Shown: positions 26,011 through 34,831 of the stretch, in pieces
Layout of the letters: every line of letters starts with the position of its first letter
How positions within the stretch are numbered: the stretch's first letter is position 1
Origin: an uncultured Pseudomonadales bacterium
Lineage (GTDB): Bacteria; Pseudomonadota; Gammaproteobacteria; Pseudomonadales; Azotimanducaceae
NCBI GenBank assembly: GCA_958296195.1
Contig: OY282455.1
Span: 3,038,001-3,102,000, forward strand
DNA length: 64,000 bases
Reading direction: 5' to 3'
Translations under genes and position numbers: made by a program
The notes under the pieces: generated by a model
What the model was told of the DNA's origin: nothing
The model's database searches: none
Seen by the model: only the letters and a program-made list of their open reading frames with translations

Positions 26011-26546
26011 ATGGAGGCCACGCTGAGTAGATGACCCGGTCCCTTGAGGCGCGTTTTTTGCAGAACTCCGCCCTCTCTGTCCAGCAGCGCCAAGGTTGGC
26101 GTTTGCAGCACTTGCAGGGCGGCGGCCAATTCCGGGGCGGCTAGGATGCGATCATTGGCCACGCCTTGGCTGGCGGCCAGCTGGGCCAGCGCCGTTGTTG
26201 AAGCCCTGTCCCCCACCACGAAGGGAGCAAAGCCCGCCCTGCGCAGCACTTCCTCGTAATTCGGCAAAAGGGACTTGCAGATCGGGCAGCGCTCCGCCAC
26301 AAAGAGCAAGGCAAGAGGCTGCCCCTCGGCGATGCTGCGCAGTGATTTCTCGGCACCCGCCGCCGTGGAGACCCGCACGGCGTCCAAGTCGATCAGGTCC
26401 GCTTGCCGCACCTTCTGCAGCAGCCCGCCGACCGGGGCGGTGCGCTCATGCAGCACACCGATCTGCCGGGCCAAGGACAGCAGCACCGCGCCCAAACCAA
26501 CCAGAACCACCGCCAAGGCGATCTGGGATGCGACTATGCCGGCCAC
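26007..26546 (-). CDS. thioredoxin-fold membrane protein, MauD-like
   Basis: 179 aa. One N-terminal membrane helix (ASQIALAVVLVGLGAVLLSL) anchors a periplasmic thioredoxin-like domain with the redox pair CPIC in LFVAERCPICKSLLPNYEEVL. The cis-proline side is LQTPTLALLD. Overall it resembles MauD, the thiol oxidoreductase needed for methylamine dehydrogenase assembly, but no mau genes are in this window. It may serve another exported protein. It is the first gene of a three-gene overlapping unit. Confidence 0.75.
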   Translation of the reverse strand: MAGIVASQIALAVVLVGLGAVLLSLARQIGVLHERTAPVGGLLQKVRQADLIDLDAVRVSTAAGAEKSLRSIAEGQPLALLFVAERCPICKSLLPNYEEVLRRAGFAPFVVGDRASTTALAQLAASQGVANDRILAAPELAAALQVLQTPTLALLDREGGVLQKTRLKGPGHLLSVASI

Positions 26547-26629
26547 CCTAAAAGCCGCCGTTCAGGACGGCCCGGCGGCTAGGATGGGCGAACGCCGCCG
26601 GTGCTGGGCAACCCACCTGGCAGGGCCGC

Positions 26630-27199
26630 CTACAGGTGCCGCCGCTTGATTTCCCGCCGCAGGCGCTCGGTGTCGGACTCCAAGGGCTCCGCCAACTCGG
26701 CAGGGTCCAAGGTGCCTTCGGTGTGCGCCCACATCTTCACGCCGTCGTAGGTGATGTACTTCTCCGGCACCACCTCCAGCACCACCCGCAAGGGGGAGTC
26801 CAGCATTTCCTGAAACGCCTTGGCGGCCTCCTCTTCAGGGCGCAGGGCGCGGGCGAAATCCGGGTAGAACCAGTCCTTGGTCTCCCGGTCCTCATGCACC
26901 ACGCAGCGGCCCTTGATGGTGATGGTCTTGGACGGCCCTAGGTCCGTGCCGGTGCTGGTGATGACCACGGACACCTTGGGGTTGCGCCGCACCGCGGAGA
27001 TGCGGTGGCGATGGGCGCCGCCGGTCAGCCACACCCGGCCCTTGCGCCAAATGTAGGACATGATGACCCCCACCGGCCATTCATCCTTGGTACACCAGTT
27101 GAACACGCACTCCCGCTGCCTGTTCAGCAGGCGCTCCTGATCATCCGCGTTCAGACGGTAGATCGACACCATTTCATAGTTCTGCAAGTCTTCGGACAT
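26630..27199 (-). CDS. pyridoxamine 5'-phosphate oxidase family protein
   Basis: 189 aa with the split-barrel FMN-binding fold: the strand GVIMSYIWRKGRVWLTGGAHRHRISAVRRNPKVSVVITSTG followed by KTITIKGRCVVHEDRETKDWFYPDFARAL matches the PNPOx-like family. It probably binds FMN or F420 and acts as a small oxidase or reductase, but no specific activity can be given. A window-internal parallel is the LLM-type oxidoreductase at 38 kb, which belongs to another flavin or F420 family. Stands alone on the minus strand. Confidence 0.75.
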   Translation of the reverse strand: MSEDLQNYEMVSIYRLNADDQERLLNRQRECVFNWCTKDEWPVGVIMSYIWRKGRVWLTGGAHRHRISAVRRNPKVSVVITSTGTDLGPSKTITIKGRCVVHEDRETKDWFYPDFARALRPEEEAAKAFQEMLDSPLRVVLEVVPEKYITYDGVKMWAHTEGTLDPAELAEPLESDTERLRREIKRRHL

Positions 27200-27288
27200 G
27201 CGTTGCTCCTTAACTGATCAACAAATGAAAGTCCCGGCCCTACCCCGTTCCAGCGGCAGCCCGCAACTGTGCTGGCTGGCGCTCGACC

Positions 27289-27720
27289 CTAGGCGTCAGC
27301 GCTGAGTTTGCGCATCCAGCGGCTTGCCGCGGCGGTGGGTTCGACTGCTTCGCCGGCCTTGGCCCAGCCGCTGAAGCCGGCCTCCAAGTGGGCGACGTCG
27401 GGGTAGCCCATGTCCTTCAGCGCCTTGGCGGCCAAGGCGGAGCGGCCGCCGGCGGCGCAGTAGAGAACGACGCGCTTGTCCGGCTGAAAGTAATCCCGGT
27501 AGTAGGGGCTTGCCGGGTCCGCCCAGAACTCCAGCATGCCCCTAGGCGCATGGCGGGCGCCGGGGATGGCGCCCAGATCGACGTACTCCTGAATTTCGCG
27601 GACATCGACAAGCAGCAGGTCTTCGCGCTCCGCCAGTTCCCGCTTTAGCTGCTCCACCGACAGGTTCTCAAGGCCCTGCTTGACTTGCCCGACGGTTGCA
27701 AAAATGGATTGGATGGACAT
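27289..27720 (-). CDS. single-domain rhodanese
   Basis: 143 aa from ATG 27720 (149 aa if the upstream start at 27738 is used). The active-site loop is VLYCAAGGRSALAAKAL with the catalytic Cys. An N-terminal region VREIQEYVDLGAIPGARHAPRG is the usual substrate-binding side. It moves sulfane sulfur between acceptors. It is not the longer SelU/MnmH tRNA 2-selenouridine synthase, so it does not by itself add another selenium pathway. Confidence 0.85.
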   Translation of the reverse strand: MSIQSIFATVGQVKQGLENLSVEQLKRELAEREDLLLVDVREIQEYVDLGAIPGARHAPRGMLEFWADPASPYYRDYFQPDKRVVLYCAAGGRSALAAKALKDMGYPDVAHLEAGFSGWAKAGEAVEPTAAASRWMRKLSADA

Positions 27721-27869
27721 GCCTTCGGTTCCCGCCAATGGGTTGCGACGCAGCCAAGTTTACAGCTTGCGGAACCCGTGCGCCCAACTCTGAGCGGATG
27801 CGCCATTCGATGCGCAAGCGGACTGCTGGACCTGCCAATATCGCCGGCCGCTTTGCATCACCGCCGCGG

Positions 27870-28604
27870 TCACTCTTTGCCGAGGAATTCGCGCAGCACG
27901 GCCAACACTTTGGCGAGACCCTTGTTCGACGCCTCCTGCAAGGCCCCAAGGTCAATGCGCTCCGCCGCGGCGCCCCGCCCCGCGGCAGGGTTGACGACGA
28001 TGCACAGAGGGGCCAAAGGCAGCCCAAGCTCCCGGGCCAAGGCGGCTTCCGGCATGGCGGTCATGCCGACCAGAGTGCAGCCGTCCCGCTCCATGCGGTC
28101 GATTTCCGCCGCTGTCTCCAGTCTGGGGCCTTGAGTGCAGCCATAGACCCCTCCAGCGGCGAGTTGCACCGTCGCCCGTTGCGCCGCCGCGGCCAAGGCG
28201 GCGATCAGTTCCGCGTCAAAGGGCGTGGTGAAGTCCACATGGGTGGCGCCGCTGTCGTCGAAGGTCTGCGCCCTGCCCCAGCTGTAGTCGATGAGCTGAC
28301 CTGGGACCACCAAGTCCCCCGGGAGCAGCCTAGCAGCGATGGCGCCCACCGTGTAGGTGGCCACCAGCCGTTCGACGCCGAGGGCTTGCAGCCGCCAGAG
28401 GTTGGCGCGGTAGTTGATGGCGTGTGGGGCGTGGCGACGCGGCTGGCCGTGGCGGTGCAGGACCAGCAACTCCTCTCCCGCCAAGATGCCGCGAAAGAAG
28501 CCGTCCGCCGCTTGCCCGTAAGGCGTGTCCAGCCCGTCCGGCAACCGTTCAAGCTGCGGCAGCGCGGCACCGCCCGAACCGAGAATCAGGCCAGTGGTCG
28601 ACAT
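27870..28604 (-). CDS. S-methyl-5'-thioinosine phosphorylase
   Basis: 244 aa of the methylthioadenosine phosphorylase family. LILGSGGAALP opens the protein; HRHGQPRRHAPHAINYRANLWRL binds phosphate and substrate; TQGPRLETAAEI and VGMTAMPEA follow. The purine-binding segment NPAAG lacks the Asp of adenine-specific enzymes, which fits the MTI-using form known from Pseudomonas. The hypoxanthine released can be salvaged by the hpt product just upstream. The ATG at 28604 is preferred to 28661. Confidence 0.82.
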   Translation of the reverse strand: MSTTGLILGSGGAALPQLERLPDGLDTPYGQAADGFFRGILAGEELLVLHRHGQPRRHAPHAINYRANLWRLQALGVERLVATYTVGAIAARLLPGDLVVPGQLIDYSWGRAQTFDDSGATHVDFTTPFDAELIAALAAAAQRATVQLAAGGVYGCTQGPRLETAAEIDRMERDGCTLVGMTAMPEAALARELGLPLAPLCIVVNPAAGRGAAAERIDLGALQEASNKGLAKVLAVLREFLGKE

Positions 28605-28735
28605 CGGCCGTCTTCCGCTTGCCAGAGCGCCGGCAGAACCGGCACCGAGAATGACGGGCACCGGTCGCTGGTTCCCGGCCCCCCCTGTGTCGCCAGCCTA
28701 TGGTCAAAAGACATCCGCACAAACCGGCTCCCCGG

Positions 28736-29356
28736 TCAACCGCCGTCGTCCAACTTCGGCGCAACCGGAGTTTTGAGGGATGTATCAAGGGCCGCGCCAT
28801 CCTCCCACTCTCGCGGCACCGCCCGGATGTCGGGCAGATTGCGCCAGTAGCCCTGGTAGTCCATGCCGCCGCCCACCAGATAGCGGTCCGGGCACTGCAC
28901 CGCCGCGAAATCCACCTCCACCACCCGATTGCTGGACACGTCCTTTCTGACCAGCACCGTGGACCAAACCCTGGCCGCCCCAGCAGCAGCCGCCCACTCG
29001 CACACCGCCGCCAAGGTGTCGCCTCGGTCGAGCACGTCATCGACGATCAGCACTTGGCGGCCGGTAAGGTCTTGCACCGGCGCAGCCACCCAATCCAAGG
29101 CCCCGCCGACGGTGCCGCCCCGATAGCGGGCCACATGCACATAGCCCAACTGCAAGGGAAAGCGCAGCCGCCCGAGCAGCCGCCCACAGTAGATGAGGCC
29201 GCCGTGCATCACGCAAAGCACTAGTGGATTGGCGTGCTTGAGCCGCATGGTGATGCGCACCGCGGTCTGGTCCAGGGCCCGCGTCAGGGTTTCGGCATCA
29301 ACGAGGACCTCCTCAGGCACTCCGGCGCCAATCAAATCCAGGGGTTCGGCGCTCAA
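28736..29356 (-). CDS. hpt: hypoxanthine-guanine phosphoribosyltransferase
   Basis: 206 aa. The PRPP-binding loop LIVDDVLDRGDTLAAV is intact, and the N-terminal PLVLCVMHGG is the PPi loop. It converts hypoxanthine or guanine to IMP or GMP. Placement directly upstream of the methylthioinosine phosphorylase makes a methionine-salvage plus purine-salvage pair, also seen in Pseudomonas. Confidence 0.88.
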   Translation of the reverse strand: MSAEPLDLIGAGVPEEVLVDAETLTRALDQTAVRITMRLKHANPLVLCVMHGGLIYCGRLLGRLRFPLQLGYVHVARYRGGTVGGALDWVAAPVQDLTGRQVLIVDDVLDRGDTLAAVCEWAAAAGAARVWSTVLVRKDVSSNRVVEVDFAAVQCPDRYLVGGGMDYQGYWRNLPDIRAVPREWEDGAALDTSLKTPVAPKLDDGG

Positions 29357-29463
29357 CGTTCAGCCCCCAGCCAAGTGCCGCTCTAGACCCATCCGAGGCC
29401 GGCGGTGGTCTGAACGGGTCGCCTGCCAACCCGCCACAATGGCGCAGCCCAGCCCACATCGAC

Positions 29464-30630
29464 TCACTTGCCGGCTTCCCCGTCGCCGGAAAAACCGCCC
29501 TCTCCCCCTTCCAGCCCCTCCAAGTGCAGGGTCTGGGTCGGGAAGGCGACTTCCGCACCATGCCGGGCGATGACATCGGCCACCTTCAGCAGCACATCCT
29601 GCTTGACGGCGTGGTACTCGGCCCAATCCGTGGTGCGGGTGAAGGTGTAGATGAAGAAATCCAAGGAGGCGGGGCCGAAGGTGACGAAATTGACCATCAA
29701 GAGAGCATTTGGGTCGATGTCCGGATGGCCTTTCAGCATCGCCTTCACATCGGCCACTACGGCCGGCATGGCCGCCAGATCCTCATAGCGCAGGCCGATG
29801 GTCTCGTAGATGCGCCAGTTCGACATTCTGGAGGGGTTCTCCACCGTCAGGCTGGCGAAGGTGGCGTTGGGCACATAAAGGGGCCGCTGGTCGAAGGTGC
29901 GGATGCGCGTCAGACGCCAGCCGATCTCCTCCACCGTGCCCTCGATGTCCTTTTCCGGGGAGCGCACCCAGTCGCCCACCGCGAACGGGCGGTCCATGAA
30001 GATCATCAGGGCGCCGAAGAAATTGGCCAGCATGTCCCGGGCCGCGAAGCCCACCGCGATGCCGCCGATGCCGCCGAAGGCGAGTACGCCGGAGATGGTG
30101 AAGCCAAGCGCCTGCATGACCAGCAGGACGCCGGTGATCAGCACCGAGACGCGCAGGATTTTGGCGATGGCCTTAGCGGTCATCACATCCTGCTGGCGCT
30201 TCGCCGCAGCACCCTGCTGCGGTTGCCCAGCAACGAGGTGGTTCCGGTCCGCGGCCTGGCCGCCAAGATGGTTGCCTATGACCTGCTCCTCCACCTCGCC
30301 AATGAAGCGGATGGCGAACCAAGCCAGCATCCATATCAGGCCCACGTCCCGCACCCGTGCGGCGTAGGCGAAGACCGCAGCGCCGGTTTCATCGCCGATG
30401 ATCTGCGCCGCCCAAGTGACGCCCAGCACCCAAACCAACCAGCCAAGCGGCTTTCGGACCGCGGCGAACAGGGCGTCGTCATAGCGGTTGCGCGTCTTGG
30501 CCGACTGACGCGCCAAATTGTCGATGGCGCGGGCGACCAGATAGCGCACCACGGCGGTGGCGAAGACCACGCCGAACACTTCCGCCGCCAAGGTGTGCTT
30601 GCCGATCAGGCTTAAAATTTCGTCAATCAT
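29464..30630 (-). CDS. MscS-family mechanosensitive ion channel
   Basis: 388 aa, inner membrane. Several N-terminal helices are followed by the conserved pore-lining TM3 (GVLAFGGIGGIAVGFAARDMLANFFGALMIFMDRPF), the MscS signature. A beta domain and a soluble C-terminal cage complete the protein. It would open under hypo-osmotic stress. The stop at 29464 is 108 bp before hpt on the same strand, so read-through is possible. Confidence 0.9.
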   Translation of the reverse strand: MIDEILSLIGKHTLAAEVFGVVFATAVVRYLVARAIDNLARQSAKTRNRYDDALFAAVRKPLGWLVWVLGVTWAAQIIGDETGAAVFAYAARVRDVGLIWMLAWFAIRFIGEVEEQVIGNHLGGQAADRNHLVAGQPQQGAAAKRQQDVMTAKAIAKILRVSVLITGVLLVMQALGFTISGVLAFGGIGGIAVGFAARDMLANFFGALMIFMDRPFAVGDWVRSPEKDIEGTVEEIGWRLTRIRTFDQRPLYVPNATFASLTVENPSRMSNWRIYETIGLRYEDLAAMPAVVADVKAMLKGHPDIDPNALLMVNFVTFGPASLDFFIYTFTRTTDWAEYHAVKQDVLLKVADVIARHGAEVAFPTQTLHLEGLEGGEGGFSGDGEAGK

Positions 30631-30730
30631 TGAGTTGTGCGGCTTTGCTCGCGCCGGCCGGAAAACGCATTTTGAGGGGGAAGTATAAGTTACGGATGCG
30701 CCCTAAAGGACCGTTTTGGAAGCGGCGCAT

Positions 30731-30913
30731 CTACCCCTCCGCCAAGCGCCTCAATCCCCTTAGGTGGTTCGATGTGATTCGGGCGCTGCCCTTGGCCTCT
30801 GGATAGCGTTGCTTCAGGAGGGCACACTTGCCGATTTGGTGCGGCCCCCAAAGGCAGAATGTTCCTTGCCCCGGCTTGGGCAAAGCAAGGCTTCTCTTGA
30901 ACATCTGGTTCAA
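30731..30913 (-). pseudogene. truncated AAA ATPase remnant (DUF4143 type)
   Basis: 60 codons that resemble only the N-terminus of DUF4143-type ATPases. FKRSLALPKPGQGTFCLWGP is typical, but Walker A has decayed to GPHQIGKCALL where GPRQTGKST is expected. The frame ends after about 38 homologous residues and no further domain is found up to the MscS gene. Best explained as the stump of a deleted gene. Confidence 0.6.
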
Positions 30914-30924
30914 ACCATCATGAT

Positions 30925-30947
30925 AATTTGAAGTGGCGCTTCAAATT
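30925..30947. repeat. perfect 9-bp inverted repeat, AT-rich
   Basis: AATTTGAAG and CTTCAAATT flank a 5-base centre TGGCG. It lies 11 bp upstream of the ATPase remnant. It may be an operator for the old gene, or a site at the end of inserted DNA. No T-run typical of a terminator follows on either strand. Confidence 0.6.
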
Positions 30948-30949
30948 TG

Positions 30950-31226
30950 CAGGCAAGGAACAGCAATTGCCAGCCCCTCCCGGCGTAGTTGTCGAAAGAC
31001 CCGAAGGCTTTGAGCAAGCTGAACCGCGGATGCGCCAAGTCGTATTAAGCGCCTGAGCGGAGCCTCTTTCATGGAAAGTGGGTGCCGTTGCCTTTTTAGG
31101 GCGCGAAAAGGGCGCTTGGCTTGCTCGGAAAGTGAAATGGGCGTCAGCGGGTTCCGCAATGGCTTTGGGCAATCCCTCCATCAAGGTTGCGCACCGTCGC
31201 TTGGATACTGTATAAAGCCTCAAATG
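30950..31226. other. non-coding stretch upstream of lexA
   Basis: No ORF I would support here on either strand. The minus-strand frames are shadows of lexA. It contains the probable lexA promoter: TTGCGC at 31187-31192 and TATAAA at 31211-31216, 18 bp apart, just upstream of the SOS box. Confidence 0.4.
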
Positions 31227-31242
31227 CTGTCCGCTTGAACAG
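31227..31242 (+). promoter_or_regulatory. LexA-binding SOS box
   Basis: CTGTCCGCTTGAACAG fits CTGT-N8-ACAG, the gammaproteobacterial LexA operator, and lies 38 bp upstream of the lexA start. It suggests autoregulation of lexA. Confidence 0.85.
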
Positions 31243-31280
31243 GCTGGCGGCAGCCCACTACGGCAGGAGGCGGCAAACCG

Positions 31281-31880
31281 ATGCAAAGGCTTACGGCAAG
31301 GCAATCCCAGGTTTTGGACTTGGTGCGGCAACACATGCGGGACACCGGCTATCCGCCCACCCGGGCGGAAATCGCCAAGACCTTGGGGTTCAAGTCCGCC
31401 AACGCCGCAGAGGAGCATCTGCGGGCGCTGGCCCGCAAGGGCGTCATCAAGATCATGGCCGGGGTGTCCAGGGGCATTCGCTTAATGGCGCCGGAGGGGT
31501 TGCCCTTGGTGGGCCAAGTGCGCGCCGGGGAGCCCATCCTGGCCGCGGAGCATGTCGAGGACCACATCGACATCGACAGCAGTTTTTTCCGCCCAGAGGC
31601 GCACTTCCTGCTGCGGGTGGTGGGGGACAGCATGGTCAACGCCGGCATCCTGCACGGCGACCTGCTGGCCGTACACAAAACCCCGGAGGCGCACAACGGC
31701 CAAATCGTCGTCGCCCGCATCAACGATGAGGTGACGGTCAAGCGCCTGCGCCGCAGCCCCGGCGGGCGGCGCATCTCCCTGCTGCCAGAGAATGACGCCT
31801 ACGAACCCATGGAAATAGGCCCGCGCCATGACGACTTCGCCATCGAGGGCCTAGGCGTAGGCGTCTTGAGGCGCAGCTAG
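31281..31880 (+). CDS. lexA: LexA repressor
   Basis: 199 aa. The N-terminal winged helix ([47 protein letters not shown]) binds operators. The self-cleavage site A82-G83 in QVRAGEP, the catalytic S117 in VVGDSM and K154 in VTVKRL are intact, so RecA-stimulated autocleavage should work. It represses the SOS response and its own gene through the upstream box. Confidence 0.96.
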   Translation: MQRLTARQSQVLDLVRQHMRDTGYPPTRAEIAKTLGFKSANAAEEHLRALARKGVIKIMAGVSRGIRLMAPEGLPLVGQVRAGEPILAAEHVEDHIDIDSSFFRPEAHFLLRVVGDSMVNAGILHGDLLAVHKTPEAHNGQIVVARINDEVTVKRLRRSPGGRRISLLPENDAYEPMEIGPRHDDFAIEGLGVGVLRRS

Positions 31881-31917
31881 GCTCCCATTCGGGGGGCGCT
31901 AAAGCCGACCCTCGCCA

Positions 31918-33327
31918 TCAGCCATTGCGCTTCCAGTTGCCGTGGAAGCCAAACGGCACTCGATGCGGCAGTTCGGCGCAGGCGATGGGGCCATCCGCCA
32001 AGTTCTGCGCATCCAGGAAGATCAGGTCGCTGCGGTTCTCGTTGCCGCGATAGACCACGCTGATCAGGTAGCCATCCCCTTCCTCGGCGCCCTCGGACCT
32101 CGGCACGAACACCGGCTCGCCGGTTACGTCCCCTTCTGGCAGCATGTAGGCGCTGCGCTGGCCGGCGGCGAAATCGTGACGCGCCAAGGCGTTGAAGCCC
32201 AAGCCGTTGCCGTTGCCGCCGATTGCGGCGCCGTAGTAGCCGTGGCGGTAGTTGCCGCCAGTGAAGCGCTCGTCCAGGCGCGGGAACTCGCCGGTGATAT
32301 CGTCCAGATAGCGGCGCTGCACGCCGTTGGAGTTGGCGGCCAGGTCGATGGTCCACTCGCAAAGGCGGGCGCTGGCCTTTTCCGGGTCCGGCGGGCTGCC
32401 GTCCGCGTGCGGGAACAGGGGCACCTCCTCGAACTGCATCACATGGGCGATGATGCGGTTGCCTTCGGTGTAGGCGTTCATGGGGTGGAAGACGTAGCAG
32501 GGGTCCGTTTCGAACCAGCGCATTTCCGCCACCGAGCCATCCCGCCGCATCACGCCGATGTGGGTGCCCTTGTCCGGCTCCCACGCCAACGGCGGCTGAC
32601 CGGACATGGCCCGCTCCATGCTGCCGGTGGCGGGAAAGACGGGGAACACCACATGCTCGTCGGTGGTGATGAAGTCATGCACCATGCTCGCGAAGGGGGC
32701 CTCGAAGCGTTCGGAGCGGGTCAGGGCGCCGCTGGCGTCCACGGTTTGGTAGCTCATGCCGGGGCTGAACATGCCGCCGACCATGTAGCCGAAGAAAAGC
32801 ATCTCCCCGGTTTTGGGGTCCATCTTGGGATGGGCGGTCATGGGGCCTTCAAACTCGCCGCCAAAGCGCCAAGCGCCCTCGGAGGCCAGCGTTTGCGGGT
32901 CAATTGCAAACGGCGCATGGCCCTCCTCCAGAGCCAGCAGCTTGCCGCCGTGCCAAACCACGTTGGTGTTGGCCAGCCCGTCGTCCTCCACGCCTTGGGT
33001 GATGGGATCGTTTTCCATGGGATTGAAGGGGTTGTAGAGGCTGCGCCGCTGCTGGCGCTCCAACTGCCACTTCGCCGTGCGCACCCAGCGGTTGCGGTAG
33101 CGCACCCGCCCGTCCTCAATGACGAACATGTGCAGCATGCCGTCCCCGGCGAACCAGTGGTGGTCCCCCTTGGGCGAGAACTGCGGGTCCGGGCCGTTGC
33201 GGTAGTAGGTGATGCTGAGATCCCGCGGGATTTCCCCGCGGATGATGACGTCGTCCAGATCGCACTCCATGCGGATGGGGGCGAAATTGCCGGTTAGCTG
33301 GGGATGGTCGGGAAAAGGTGTGGCCAT
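31918..33327 (-). CDS. carotenoid oxygenase family protein
   Basis: 469 aa of the RPE65/lignostilbene dioxygenase family, seven-bladed propellers with iron held by four His. Candidates for these ligands lie in MTAHPKMD, MVHDFI, CYVFHPMNAY and near the C-terminus YRHGYYGAA. GDHHWFAGDGMLHMFVIEDGRVRYRNRW is a typical block. It cleaves a carbon-carbon double bond in carotenoids, apocarotenoids or stilbenes; the substrate is not predictable. The start at ATG 33327 is preferred to the 156-bp longer frame. Convergent with lexA. Confidence 0.87.
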   Translation of the reverse strand: MATPFPDHPQLTGNFAPIRMECDLDDVIIRGEIPRDLSITYYRNGPDPQFSPKGDHHWFAGDGMLHMFVIEDGRVRYRNRWVRTAKWQLERQQRRSLYNPFNPMENDPITQGVEDDGLANTNVVWHGGKLLALEEGHAPFAIDPQTLASEGAWRFGGEFEGPMTAHPKMDPKTGEMLFFGYMVGGMFSPGMSYQTVDASGALTRSERFEAPFASMVHDFITTDEHVVFPVFPATGSMERAMSGQPPLAWEPDKGTHIGVMRRDGSVAEMRWFETDPCYVFHPMNAYTEGNRIIAHVMQFEEVPLFPHADGSPPDPEKASARLCEWTIDLAANSNGVQRRYLDDITGEFPRLDERFTGGNYRHGYYGAAIGGNGNGLGFNALARHDFAAGQRSAYMLPEGDVTGEPVFVPRSEGAEEGDGYLISVVYRGNENRSDLIFLDAQNLADGPIACAELPHRVPFGFHGNWKRNG

Positions 33328-33682
33328 GTCAGTTTCTCCATAGCGCCAAGTATAGGGACGAACACTGTAGTGCAGCGCCGCGGAAATAGCTACACTAGTC
33401 GGCCTAGCTGGTGCTGGGCGCACCAAAGGCTCCTGCAACGCCAAGCCCTTGGCACCCGAGTCGCTCTGGAGGGAAATGGCCAACCGTGGTGGGTGGCAGC
33501 TATGGGTGTCAGGCCCAACGCCGCCGCCAAGCCAATCCTCAGCGGCGGGGACAGTGAAACAGAGTTTGGCTTGCGCAAACTCAATGTGTTACTTTTAGTA
33601 GCACTTTGCACTGACGAGTCTTCATTTGCCGCTCAAACTGAGCTGCAAAGCCTAGGGTGGCGCCAAGCTAGGGATAATTTGT
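33328..33682. other. intergenic promoter region, no gene seen
   Basis: 355 bp between the divergent carotenoid oxygenase and RND adaptor genes. The last 130 bp are relatively AT-rich and contain TTGCGC near 33572 and TACTTT near 33591, a possible promoter for the efflux genes. I see no supportable ORF. Confidence 0.35.
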
Positions 33683-34831
33683 ATGCGCTCAACTTATTTG
33701 ACGGCTATTGTCATCGCCGTGCTGATTGCGCTCTGGCTGCTCAGTGGGCAAATCAACTCGGACCCGCCGGCGGCAAACTCCACCATCGCGGAGCGGAACA
33801 ATCAACGCCTAGCCCAGAGGGCCGACGACGCGCCCACTCGGGTGCGCGGCCGCATCATTCGCGCCTCCCGCCAACTTCGCCAACTGCGCATCCGCGGCAA
33901 AACCCAGAACAAGCGCACGGTGACGGTGCGCGCGGAAATCGCCGGGCGCATCGTCGAACGTCCGGTGGAGCGGGGCAGCCGGGTCAGTGCCGGGGACCTG
34001 CTCTGCCGCATCTCCTTGGAGGACCGCCAAGCCAGCCTCGTCGAATCCCAAGCGGCGCTCCATCAAGCACGGCTGGAATATGAGGGGCGACTGGAGCTGC
34101 AGGCCCGCGGGCTGCAATCGGAAACTCTGGTCGCCCAGGCCAAGGCGCGGCTGGCCCAAGAACAGGCGGAGCTTAAGCGCAGCGAACTGAACTTGGCCCG
34201 GCTGCACGTCAGCGCCCCGTTCGCCGGCAGCGTTGAGGACGTGCATCAGGAAGTTGGCGACTATGTGACGCGCGGCGCGGAATGCGCCACCATCATCGAC
34301 TTGGACCCCATGCTGCTGGTGGGGAGAGTCCCCGAAAAGGATGTGCTGCAAGTGGTTGTCGGCGGCGAGGCCGTGGGTGTGCTCAGCGACGGTGCGCAAG
34401 TGTCCGGGCTGGTCAGCTTCGTCGGCCAGCAGAACGACCCCGAGACTCGCTCCTACCCCTTGGAAATTCAAATTCCCAACGCGGACTACGCGCTGCGCAG
34501 CGGTGTCACCACGGAGATTCTGCTCCCCATTGCGCAGGTCATGGCGCAAAAGATCAGCCCCGCCTTGTTCGCCCTGGACGACGCCGGCGTCATCGGCGTG
34601 CGCATCGTGAACGCCGTCGGGCGGGTGGAGTTCAACCCGGTGGAGATCATTCGGGAGGACAACGACGGCGTCTGGGTGGCCGGCCTGCCGGAAATGACCA
34701 CGGTAATCACCGTCGGCCAGGAGCTGGTGGTGCCGGGGGAACTTGTTGAAGTGGACTTTCAGGCAGCCGAGGAAATGCCGGCCGCCGCATCGTCAAGCGC
34801 CTCCGCCGCAAACCTGGCCGCCAGCGCATGA
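33683..34831 (+). CDS. RND efflux periplasmic adaptor (membrane fusion protein)
   Basis: 382 aa, anchored by an N-terminal helix (LTAIVIAVLIALWLL). The lipoyl-like halves are VRAEIAGRIVERPVERGSRVSAGDLLCRI and LNLARLHVSAPFAGSVEDVHQEVGDYV, with a coiled-coil hairpin between them. It couples an inner-membrane RND pump to an outer-membrane channel; no TolC-like gene is in the window. The stop overlaps the start of the pump gene (ATGA). Confidence 0.9.
   Translation: MRSTYLTAIVIAVLIALWLLSGQINSDPPAANSTIAERNNQRLAQRADDAPTRVRGRIIRASRQLRQLRIRGKTQNKRTVTVRAEIAGRIVERPVERGSRVSAGDLLCRISLEDRQASLVESQAALHQARLEYEGRLELQARGLQSETLVAQAKARLAQEQAELKRSELNLARLHVSAPFAGSVEDVHQEVGDYVTRGAECATIIDLDPMLLVGRVPEKDVLQVVVGGEAVGVLSDGAQVSGLVSFVGQQNDPETRSYPLEIQIPNADYALRSGVTTEILLPIAQVMAQKISPALFALDDAGVIGVRIVNAVGRVEFNPVEIIREDNDGVWVAGLPEMTTVITVGQELVVPGELVEVDFQAAEEMPAAASSSASAANLAASA

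Noticed and set aside
27341..27352. GGTTCGACTG T-loop-like sequence
   Set aside because: Lies within the rhodanese gene and no tRNA arms pair around it.
31942..33297. 451-codon frame opposite the carotenoid oxygenase
   Set aside because: Antisense shadow; no motif or ribosome site.
33304..34083. 259-codon frame across the RND adaptor start
   Set aside because: Out of frame with the adaptor and unlike any family; shadow.
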